A stretch of DNA of 5,605 nucleotides, taken from the NCBI GenBank assembly GCA_041649615.1, contig JBAZMT010000056.1:1-5605 (forward strand), written 5' to 3'. Origin of the DNA: JALOAR01 sp041649615. GTDB taxonomy: Bacteria; Patescibacteriota; Minisyncoccia; UBA6257; Colwellbacteraceae. Each line of letters starts with the position of its first letter. The first letter of the stretch is position 1. The notes beneath the pieces are model-generated. The model worked only from the letters and a program-made list of their open reading frames with translations, ran no database searches and was not told the DNA's origin. A program made the translations under genes and the position numbers. Positions 1 to 5,524 of the stretch are shown here, one piece after another.

Positions 1-131
1 GCCGCCGTCGCCGCCGTCGTCCCCGTGCCCCAGTGGACCCACTTCGGCGGGTTGTGCGTCGGTGAATCGAGGAGCCTGTCCGTCGTGATCGCTAGTCCGT
101 TGTCTACCACGTACACTACATCAGCCGCCAT
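1..131 (-). CDS. 5' end of a phage structural-type protein of unknown role (partial)
   Basis: The reading frame opens at an ATG at 129-131 and stays open to the window edge: 43 complete codons, no stop. It was not obvious as a full ORF because it is cut. The start is well supported by AAGGAGG 6 nt upstream. The protein begins MAADVVYVVDNGLAITTDRL, then SPTHNPPKWVHWGTGTTAAT. The W-x-x-WGTGTTAA stretch (residues 31-41) resembles a short motif I recall from small phage structural proteins encoded near tail genes, in which a conserved WGTG follows a Lys-Tyr/Trp-Val strand. This recollection is not checked. Its start overlaps the previous gene's end by 11 nt in a different frame, which fits a coupled tail operon. 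Confidence 0.68.
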   Translation of the reverse strand, partial: MAADVVYVVDNGLAITTDRLLDSPTHNPPKWVHWGTGTTAATA

Positions 132-324
132 GGTGGGCCTCCTTCTTTTCCTTCGCTAGCATTGAATCGAGGCGTTCGCGCCCCGCTTTGCCCTTCTCAA
201 GATTCGCCGGATCGTTGCGACCCTCCCCGGCAATCGTCCCCAAGTCAACCCGCGTCCCGTCCGCCTTGATCACGACAGCGGAAAGAGACGCCTTCGGTCG
301 CTTCACATGCCCAACGTAAGCCAT
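121..324 (-). CDS. Small phage protein of unknown function (67 aa)
   Basis: I do not recognise this gene. I place the start at the ATG at 322-324 because a perfect AGGAGG lies 7 nt before it; an upstream in-frame TTG at 328-330 is only 1 nt from that site. The N-terminal half looks strand-rich (KASLSAVVIKADGTRVDLGTI, near residues 12-32, with a turn at ADGTR), and the C-terminal half is a charged helix (DPANLEKGKAGRERLDSMLAK) ending in KKEAHHGG. The start lies 2 nt after the preceding stop and the end overlaps the next start by 11 nt, so it belongs to the same tail operon. No membrane segment or cysteine is present. It could be a small tail-tip or assembly accessory protein; nothing in the sequence decides this. 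Confidence 0.72.
   Translation of the reverse strand: MAYVGHVKRPKASLSAVVIKADGTRVDLGTIAGEGRNDPANLEKGKAGRERLDSMLAKEKKEAHHGG
138..144 (-). promoter_or_regulatory. Ribosome binding site for the partial left-edge gene
   Basis: AAGGAGG on the minus strand, 6 nt (CCCACC) before the ATG at 129-131. It is a full match to the anti-Shine-Dalgarno core and lies inside the preceding gene. It is the main support for calling the cut-off left-edge frame a real gene. Confidence 0.8.
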
Positions 325-326
325 CG

Positions 327-710
327 TCAAACCTCCTCAAGAGTGAATGTCACAGGTTCCCAGAGCCACTTGTCTTTCGTCAGCATCCGCACCCGCGAGA
401 ATGGGCGGAACTTCACCGTGTAGGTCGTCGTCGTCGAATCCTCTTCCTCGATGATGAGAGACAGGGGCACACTGACCCCCGCAGCGTAGAGCGCAAGAAG
501 TGCGTCCAGGGCATCCTGGCCGACTGCGCCCGTGTTGTAGCTGATCGTGAACCGTGACTTGGTTGCGATGTTGTCGATGACGAGCGCACCATTCGCTACG
601 CGGCCCTCACGGTTGATCTCGAAGCCCTCCCAGGCGATCGTGAAACCGTCCGAGACAAACAGCGACTCCGCACCCGACAGCCCCAGCCAGAATCTCCCTG
701 CGCTCGCCAT
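327..710 (-). CDS. Small tail-associated protein downstream of the tape measure gene (127 aa)
   Basis: The ATG overlaps the tape measure stop by one base (TAATG), with GGAGG (718-722) 7 nt upstream, so translation is coupled. The protein looks all-beta with one helix: strands around SDGFTIAWEGF (20-30), NGALVIDNIATKSRFTISYN (40-59), a helix QDALDALLALY (65-75), then a strand PLSLIIEEEDSTTTTYTVKF and a closing strand WEPVTFTLEEV. I do not recognise a named family, but this layout (a Gly-containing strand, a T/K-R-x-F-T-x-S-Y strand, a short helix with LxALY, a last strand ending in LEEV) resembles small proteins often annotated only as phage tail or hypothetical proteins directly after tape measure genes. 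It may act at the tail tip, like a reduced distal tail or tube-like protein; that is inferred from position and predicted fold. It is too short for a classical full-length Dit protein. Confidence 0.75.
   Translation of the reverse strand: MASAGRFWLGLSGAESLFVSDGFTIAWEGFEINREGRVANGALVIDNIATKSRFTISYNTGAVGQDALDALLALYAAGVSVPLSLIIEEEDSTTTTYTVKFRPFSRVRMLTKDKWLWEPVTFTLEEV
332..337 (-). promoter_or_regulatory. Ribosome binding site that fixes the start of the 67-aa gene
   Basis: AGGAGG on the minus strand lies 7 nt before the ATG at 322-324, the usual distance, but only 1 nt before the in-frame TTG at 328-330. It therefore supports the ATG. The site is inside the last codons (GAG GAG GTT) of the preceding 127-aa gene. 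Confidence 0.8.
511..528. repeat. 18-nt direct repeat, copy in the 127-aa gene
   Basis: This 18-nt word (minus strand CGCAGTCGGCCAGGATGC) also occurs exactly at 2184-2201 in the tape measure gene. Both copies are read in the same frame and encode AVGQDA. The match ends on both sides, and surrounding sequence is not similar. Confidence 0.6.
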
Positions 711-3700
711 TACACCGCCTCCAGTCCGAGCCTGACCTTCTCACGCTGCACGAGCGGCAGAGCGATCCGCCCGAATGTCTTCCCGTCCACTTGCAGAATG
801 AGCGGCCTGTCCGCGCCGATTCCCAGCTCATCCATCGCATCGTAGACGCCCGCGTGAACAGCTTCCCCGAGTAGGCCGTAGTCGATCGTGCCGAGAGCCG
901 CAAGCTGGTCCGGCGTGAACACCGCTTCCCCGCCGTGGACGATTGCGGGGACAGGCTCACCGAGCGCCGCCTTGACGACACCGCCTTTCTCGAATCCGGC
1001 AATCGCCAGCCCCGCCGCGCCTGCGAGATATGCCGCCGCTGCCCCCGCCGCCTTCAACGCGCCGATGAAGTTGAGCGCGATCCCCTCGGCAATAGCGATC
1101 ACAGCCCACTTGGCCGCTTCAAGCTGTAGCTGTTCCCGTGCAGCTTTCAGGAAGCTCTTCAGCATCTCGCTCAGGATGTCATCCACGCCGCGTCTCTGCG
1201 CCTCGTAGGCCAGTAGCTCCTCTTCCGATGCCTTCGTGCGAGCTTCGGCGGCCTGCTTCACCGCCTTCGTGAAGTCGGCCTCAATCTGCTTCGCCTCACG
1301 GGTGTACTGCTCGCGGGTAATCTTCCCGTCAGAGAGATCGTCTGAGAGATCCTGCAATTCCTTCGTGCGCTGTTCGGCGGCTTTCTTGTAGGCTTCCCCC
1401 TCGGCGTCGGCTAGCTCGATGAGCGTATTCTCGTAGTCCTCCTTGAGTTCGGCATTCGTCGTCTTCATCTCAGAGATACCGTCGAAGAATGTCGAGAAGG
1501 CGGACGAGATCGAGTTCTGCATCGAGCGCAACGCTTCAACGGCTGTCGGTACCGTCCGCTGTGCAAGCTCGGAGATCACGTCGCCCCAACTCAGAATCAC
1601 CGATCGGGCATAAGTGAACGGCCCGTCCAATCCAGACACCGCCGCATCAATCTCGTCTGTTGCCGTCTTCGTCTCTTCGGATGCCTTGCGCGTGATGCGC
1701 ACGTAATCATCCCAGTGGATTCCGGTGAGATCGATCCCTGCGCCGATCTTTTCGAGCATGTACGGAAGCGTGCTCTGTTGCTCGATGAACTTCCGCATGA
1801 ACGCCTCGTCCTCTTCCATCGCCCCGGTGTACTGCTTCATGTAGACGATGAGATTGAGGAGAGGACCGTTCACTTGTTGGAGCGTTTCCCATAGGTCCTT
1901 GTTGATCTCGTTCAATTCTGCCTGAACGGTCAGCATCTGCTTGAAGGCATTCAACGCTTCGATCGACGATTCACCGTAGGTCTGCCGTGCCATCTCGAAC
2001 GCGACAACTGCGGAGTTCACTTTCGTCTGCAATTCATCGAACGTCGGCGTGTACCCCTGGGCGATCTTGCGGGCGGTGTCCGCCGAATCGTCTAGGATCA
2101 TCTGATACGTCGCGGCGATCTGTGCAGAGATCTCTTGGCTCTTTTCCGCGATCAGCTTCCCGGCGACATCGAATGCTGCGAGAGCATCCTGGCCGACTGC
2201 GGATAGCGATTGATCCACTGCGGACGCTGTCTCCGCTAGGCCGATAGACAAGCCTTCGGCGAAGGACTCACCGGCTTTCGTCCCGACAGCGGCAAAGCCT
2301 TCGGTCGCATTCGCCGCCGCACCCAGCCCGGCAGAGACCGTATCGGAGACCGCAGCCACGAATTGCGAAGCCTGCTCACTGAATCCAGAGATGAGGTCTT
2401 CCGCCATTTCCTCGCCCTTTTCGAGGAAGCCACGGCGGTATCGCTCAAGGATCTTCTCTAGCTTGGGGTACTCCGATTCGAGAGCATCGAAGATCTGATC
2501 TACGCCCTCAGTCCAAGCGGCTTCGATTTCGTCGGCGGGAAGATCGAGCACCGCAATCTTCAGCTCGTCCAGCTTGGCAATGAGATCGTCAAACGCGACC
2601 TCTCCGATCATGTGGTCAAGCATCCCGACGCCATTCGACATCTGCTCTAGGGCGCTGTTGATCGTGCCGCTTGCTTCGAACAGACCAGCGCCAAGATCGA
2701 TGTATTCCTGCTCAAGCTCCGCTGCCGTTTGCCGTGCTTCGGCGAACTTGGAGACGACGGCTATGGTCGCAGCGGCGATCGCGGCCAATCCTAACAGGAT
2801 CGGATTCGCCATGAATGCGCCGAGCGCCTTCGATAGCAACCCGACCGCCGTCGTAAGCTTCCCGACAATGAGGACAGCGGGGCCGACCGCCGCAACAAGC
2901 GCGACGACTTTGATGATCGTCTTCTGTGTGCTCTCCGGTAGATCACCGAACCACTTGATGATCGCCGCCAGCTTCTCGCCGAAGTCTTTGAGTGCCGGGA
3001 TCACGGTATTCTGGATGATCGGCACGAACGTGTTGCGCATCATCGGCGCAAGGCTGATCCCCATCTCGTTCTTTGCCGCCGCTAGTTGCGCCGTGATCGA
3101 ATCCCAGGCGTTGTCGAAGTCCGCCGCCGCCTTGATCCCCTCGTCGCTGATGACGACGCCGAGATCGTGGGCCTCTTCTCGGAGCCGCTCGATCTCGTCA
3201 CCGCCTGCTGCGATGATCGGTGCAACCTCTTTCCAGCCGAGCCCCAGCGTCTTCGATGCGATCGAGTTCCGTTCAAGGACATCCGGGATCGTCGATAGGC
3301 GATCGAGCAACAGCGTGAACACGTCTTCCGGTGACTTGCCACGGATGTCCTCAAAGGTCAGCCCGAGCTTGGCGAGAGCCTCCGCGCCCTCCCCGGTGTC
3401 GTTCTCTAGCTCGGCCATGCGGCGGCTGAGGCCATAGATCGCGGTCACGGCAGCGTCCGCGCTGACGCCGCAGAGGGTAGCGATGTACCGCCACTCCTGT
3501 AGCGATTTGGCAGAAAGCCCAGTCTGTAGGCTCTGCGTCATGAGGTTGTCGGCGAATTGCCCGACGTTGACGGCGAGAGCGGTAACAGCCGCACCGACAG
3601 CGACGATCGGACCCGTGGCCCACTTCGTCATTGTGGTGCCGGTCTCGGAGATCGACTTGCCCATCTTCTCGGTCTTCTGTCCGAAGTCCGTCAGGCTCTT

Positions 3701-3781
3701 CGATGCTGTTTCCAGCCCCTTCGCCAAGCCAGCGAGGTCCGCCGTGATCCCGATTCCCAGAGTCCCGAGTAGCGTCGCCAT
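710..3781 (-). CDS. Tail tape measure protein
   Basis: This 1023-aa protein probably sets tail length and passes through the tube at DNA ejection; at about 0.15 nm per residue it predicts a tail near 150 nm. Features in order: helical N-terminus with a hydrophobic segment (about 56-72); TGLSAKSLQEWRYIA (87-101), a pattern common in tape measure proteins; EISLAPMM-like region near 240-250; two hydrophobic stretches (about 288-307 and 325-344) including GPAVLIVGKL; an Ala-rich helical middle; a charged coiled coil (about 775-890) with DGKITREQY (818-826); a hydrophobic Ala/Gly segment (about 892-930); and a C-terminal EKGGVV ... PAIVHGGEAVF motif (931-955) typical of these proteins. No peptidase or lytic transglycosylase motif is seen. 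The ATG follows the chaperone stop by 1 nt with a modest GAGG 5 nt upstream. Its TAA overlaps the next ATG (TAATG). Confidence 0.95.
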   Translation of the reverse strand: MATLLGTLGIGITADLAGLAKGLETASKSLTDFGQKTEKMGKSISETGTTMTKWATGPIVAVGAAVTALAVNVGQFADNLMTQSLQTGLSAKSLQEWRYIATLCGVSADAAVTAIYGLSRRMAELENDTGEGAEALAKLGLTFEDIRGKSPEDVFTLLLDRLSTIPDVLERNSIASKTLGLGWKEVAPIIAAGGDEIERLREEAHDLGVVISDEGIKAAADFDNAWDSITAQLAAAKNEMGISLAPMMRNTFVPIIQNTVIPALKDFGEKLAAIIKWFGDLPESTQKTIIKVVALVAAVGPAVLIVGKLTTAVGLLSKALGAFMANPILLGLAAIAAATIAVVSKFAEARQTAAELEQEYIDLGAGLFEASGTINSALEQMSNGVGMLDHMIGEVAFDDLIAKLDELKIAVLDLPADEIEAAWTEGVDQIFDALESEYPKLEKILERYRRGFLEKGEEMAEDLISGFSEQASQFVAAVSDTVSAGLGAAANATEGFAAVGTKAGESFAEGLSIGLAETASAVDQSLSAVGQDALAAFDVAGKLIAEKSQEISAQIAATYQMILDDSADTARKIAQGYTPTFDELQTKVNSAVVAFEMARQTYGESSIEALNAFKQMLTVQAELNEINKDLWETLQQVNGPLLNLIVYMKQYTGAMEEDEAFMRKFIEQQSTLPYMLEKIGAGIDLTGIHWDDYVRITRKASEETKTATDEIDAAVSGLDGPFTYARSVILSWGDVISELAQRTVPTAVEALRSMQNSISSAFSTFFDGISEMKTTNAELKEDYENTLIELADAEGEAYKKAAEQRTKELQDLSDDLSDGKITREQYTREAKQIEADFTKAVKQAAEARTKASEEELLAYEAQRRGVDDILSEMLKSFLKAAREQLQLEAAKWAVIAIAEGIALNFIGALKAAGAAAAYLAGAAGLAIAGFEKGGVVKAALGEPVPAIVHGGEAVFTPDQLAALGTIDYGLLGEAVHAGVYDAMDELGIGADRPLILQVDGKTFGRIALPLVQREKVRLGLEAV
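2184..2201. repeat. 18-nt direct repeat, copy in the tape measure gene
   Basis: Second exact copy of the word at 511-528, encoding AVGQDA at about residues 528-533 of the tape measure protein, within an Ala-rich helical region. The next residue (Leu) is shared too, but with a different codon (CTC here, CTG there). Confidence 0.6.
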
Positions 3782-3782
3782 G

Positions 3783-4465
3783 TCAGCCTCGCTTGATGTG
3801 CTTTCTCACGTACTCATCCTTGTAGAACGCTGCCCGATCCGGTGCCTCGTCAGCCGATGAGACGATGAGCGGTTTCGACTTCGGCAGCGGCTTCTTCGCC
3901 AGCGCCGCGCCATACGTTCCGATCACCGCTTCGCCGATCATTTGTGTTCCTCTCCTCTGCTCCTCTTCGGCCATGCCGAGATACCAGTACCAGTCCTCAA
4001 TCGGATGGCCGTCTAGCCAGTAGTTCGGCGTCGTCCCTGGGTACAAGATCGACAGCCGCGCTAGTATCCGCCCGAGTTCGATACTCGTTATCCCTCGGGC
4101 GTTACCGCTTCCCCCTTCTTCTCATGCTCCTCTCTGGCACGTGTCTTCAACGGTTCGAGCGTGAAGTCGATGAGCGCCAAGAGCTGGTTCAGGTCTGCAT
4201 TATCGAGCAACCAATCGAGCGTGATCTCAGGATCATGGACCTTAGCGATTCGCACGACGAGCGACAGCGCCTTGTCTAGCCGCTCCTCTCCGCTGTACTT
4301 CTCAATCTCATCGGCGAATCGCGCTGCTTCCATGAGGACACGGGCGGGGATCGTTGTCACGTCGATCACCCGCCCGCCAAGTCGGGCCTGGCGCTGCTGT
4401 GGAGCCAGCTTATCGAAGTCCTTGATTACTGGGCCCATCGCCAGTTCCTTCTCTTTCTCCGGCAT
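3783..4465 (-). CDS. Tail assembly chaperone GT fusion, made by predicted -1 ribosomal frameshift
   Basis: The predicted long form shares residues 1-118 with the short chaperone, then shifts -1 near 4109-4115 and continues in the T frame to a TGA at 3783-3785, giving about 227 aa. The T frame opens after a TGA at 4122-4124 and runs 112 sense codons, overlapping the G frame for 34 nt. Read alone, the T segment has no good start: its first candidate is a TTG at 4044-4046 with no Shine-Dalgarno sequence before it, and sensible protein (ITSIELGRILARLSI) lies upstream of that TTG. The T part has an aromatic patch, PIEDWYWYLGM, then an acidic helix, a basic Lys/Pro linker (KKPLPKSKP) and a basic C-terminus. 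In lambda the T part contacts the tape measure and tube proteins. It ends 1 nt before the tape measure ATG, so the two are coupled. The -1 relation of the frames is read directly; that the shift occurs is inferred. Confidence 0.75.
4069..4131 (-). promoter_or_regulatory. Programmed -1 frameshift signal: SD-like element, slip site and downstream stem-loop
   Basis: On the minus strand, an AGGAG element (4127-4131) lies 11 nt before GGGGGAA (4109-4115). In the chaperone frame this reads G GGG GAA. Moving back one base lets the P-site glycine tRNA re-pair fully on GGG, whereas the A-site GAA would have to pair with GGA, mismatched in the middle. After a 7-nt spacer comes an 8-bp perfect stem, CGCCCGAG (4094-4101) with CTCGGGCG (4069-4076). 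Inside the loop a second 4-bp pairing (GATA with TATC) can stack. The layout matches the dnaX scheme of upstream SD stimulator, slip site and downstream hairpin. The stem spans the zero-frame stop at 4088-4090. Confidence 0.68.
4088..4465 (-). CDS. Tail assembly chaperone, short form (lambda gpG-like)
   Basis: This 125-aa soluble protein is read from an ATG with AAGGAGG (4470-4476) 4 nt upstream, 22 nt after the tube gene stop. It is predicted mostly helical and highly charged: EEIEKYSGEERLDKA-type helices in the middle (about 50-70), then DPEITLDWLLDNADLNQLLALIDF (about 77-100), and a charged tail TRAREEHEKKGE. It belongs in the slot between the tube gene and the tape measure gene that the G/GT chaperones occupy in most siphoviruses, where they bind the tape measure protein and recruit tube subunits; they are absent from the finished virion. 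Sequence similarity across this group is poor, so the call rests on position, size, charge and the overlapping -1 open frame at its 3' end. This in-frame product would be the abundant form. Confidence 0.78.
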   Translation of the reverse strand: MPEKEKELAMGPVIKDFDKLAPQQRQARLGGRVIDVTTIPARVLMEAARFADEIEKYSGEERLDKALSLVVRIAKVHDPEITLDWLLDNADLNQLLALIDFTLEPLKTRAREEHEKKGEAVTPEG

Positions 4466-4469
4466 CGTT

Positions 4470-4476
4470 CCTCCTT
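4470..4476 (-). promoter_or_regulatory. Ribosome binding site of the tail chaperone gene
   Basis: AAGGAGG on the minus strand with a short 4-nt spacer (AACG) to the ATG at 4463-4465. It occupies most of the 22-nt gap after the tube gene, the longest intergenic gap in the window. No promoter or terminator hairpin is visible in this gap. Confidence 0.75.
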
Positions 4477-4487
4477 GTGCCTATGCG

Positions 4488-5522
4488 CTACGAGCTGTGC
4501 TGAGTATCGACGATCTCGAAGAGCTGCTCACCGGCGGCGCGGCTCGTATCCGGCTTGCCAGTCATTGCGATCGGGCAGAGCATCGGATCGTCGCCGTCGT
4601 CAGACGGAAAGTTGAACGTGAACCCGCTCTCCGGAGTTGAACTGAAGATGGTGATCGCCAATGTCTTCCCGGCGCTGTCCGTGTTCGTGAATCGGCAGAC
4701 GCGAGCGGTGAATTCGGTGAGCCCGCCGCCCTTGAGCGTCCGGCTGGCAAGCGGGGTGTAGGTGTAGTTGACGTAGACCGTCCCGCCCGTCAGGATCGCG
4801 CCTCTAGTGATCGTGATCGTGTCGCCTTCGACCTCGTTGACCAGCACTTCCGAAACCGTGATCGTGTCAGCCGTAACAGCCGTTACAGTCTTGACTCCAT
4901 TGTTCGCCGTCTCGGTGAATCCGGTGACGTAGATGTGGTCGCCGACGGCTGGCTGAACGTCCCACGCGCCCGCGCTCAGGAAGTAGTTGGTCGTTCCGGT
5001 GACCGCGCAGAGAGCCGTAGCTCCTTCGATCACCGTCGGGTACGCCCGTGCAATCGTGGTGTAGCCGTCCGCGTTGACGTTGATGACGTAGTCGCAATCG
5101 CGGACGTAGGTCGTACCGCCGCCGGATACGCTCGTAGCGGAGATCGTAGCGACCTCCGTCCCGGCCCCGTTGCGGTACGTCAGGATGTTCTCTGTCGTTC
5201 CGGTGAGGACGTGTTCCTCGTTCGTCACGGCAACCGGCGCGGCGGCTACCGTCGCGTGCGCCAGGACGCCGGCGTAGAACGAAGCCAGCTTCTCTAAGTT
5301 CACTTCCATGAGATCGGCCGCCATTCCGCACTCTTCGTTGCGGATCGCCTCCATGATCGTGCCTGCGTTGTCGGACTTCACGGATACCTTGTCATACCGA
5401 TAGTCAAACACTGCGTTCCTTACCGCGCCGACGTTCACAAGAGATCCGACGTCGGCCCCCATCTCCCATTTCGCCGATCCCCAACGAATCGCTGCCTCTA
5501 CCTGCACACTCGTCTGAGCCAT
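4488..5522 (-). CDS. Major tail tube protein (siphovirus type) with an internal beta-rich insertion
   Basis: This 344-aa protein probably forms the stacked hexameric rings of the tail tube. The ATG has a GGGAGG site (5530-5535) 7 nt upstream. Residues 1-90 and about 258-344 look like the tube core: a strand-rich start, a short helix near LEKLASFYAGVL (77-87), and a C-terminal part with GKTLAITIFSS (285-295) and an acidic turn SDDGDDP (307-313). Residues about 100-256 are rich in Thr, Val and Gly and look inserted. They include GGGTTYVRDCDY (134-145) and a stretch GDHIYVTGF ... ANNG ... TADTITV (194-223), a GD-x-I-x-V-x-GF/NNG pattern that I recall from other phage structural proteins. Support comes mainly from position: it lies directly before the tail chaperone pair and tape measure gene, and the size is within the range for tube proteins with an extra domain. 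No signal peptide or membrane segment is visible. A virion decoration protein is the main alternative. Confidence 0.82.
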   Translation of the reverse strand: MAQTSVQVEAAIRWGSAKWEMGADVGSLVNVGAVRNAVFDYRYDKVSVKSDNAGTIMEAIRNEECGMAADLMEVNLEKLASFYAGVLAHATVAAAPVAVTNEEHVLTGTTENILTYRNGAGTEVATISATSVSGGGTTYVRDCDYVINVNADGYTTIARAYPTVIEGATALCAVTGTTNYFLSAGAWDVQPAVGDHIYVTGFTETANNGVKTVTAVTADTITVSEVLVNEVEGDTITITRGAILTGGTVYVNYTYTPLASRTLKGGGLTEFTARVCRFTNTDSAGKTLAITIFSSTPESGFTFNFPSDDGDDPMLCPIAMTGKPDTSRAAGEQLFEIVDTQHSS

Positions 5523-5524
5523 GG

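Noticed and set aside
121..330. 69-aa version of the small gene starting at TTG (328-330)
   Set aside because: The AGGAGG is only 1 nt from this TTG but 7 nt from the ATG at 322-324, so the ATG start is preferred.
607..1002. 131-aa open frame on the minus strand across the tape measure/127-aa gene junction
   Set aside because: Arg/Ser-rich out-of-frame translation; both true genes in this region have consistent starts, ribosome binding sites and protein-like composition.
2574..3437. 287-aa open frame on the plus strand
   Set aside because: It lies wholly antisense to the tape measure gene, has a low-complexity Ser/Ala/Pro-rich product with no recognisable pattern, and there is no other plus-strand gene. 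It is a shadow frame expected in GC-rich DNA.
3783..4046. Independent 87-aa T protein starting at TTG
   Set aside because: No Shine-Dalgarno sequence precedes the TTG, the frame continues upstream into plausible protein, and a -1 frameshift signal is present at the right place. Treated as part of the GT fusion.
4069..4101. The stem-loop as a rho-independent terminator
   Set aside because: No U tract follows the stem on the minus strand, it lies within the continuous T frame, and the essential tape measure gene is downstream. A frameshift-stimulating role fits better.
4161..4640. 159-aa open frame on the plus strand
   Set aside because: Antisense to both the chaperone gene and the tube gene, crossing their boundary, with an Arg/Ser-rich product. 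It is a shadow frame.
4804..4870. Similar GTGATCGTGTC words in the tube gene as a DNA repeat element
   Set aside because: They code for similar beta strands (ADTITVSEV and GDTITITRG); the likeness follows from shared codons for Asp-Thr-Ile-Thr and is short.
4867..5331. 154-aa open frame on the minus strand inside the tube gene
   Set aside because: Same strand but different frame; the product is dominated by Arg, Gly and Asp, typical of an out-of-frame reading, and the tube frame is clearly the coherent one.
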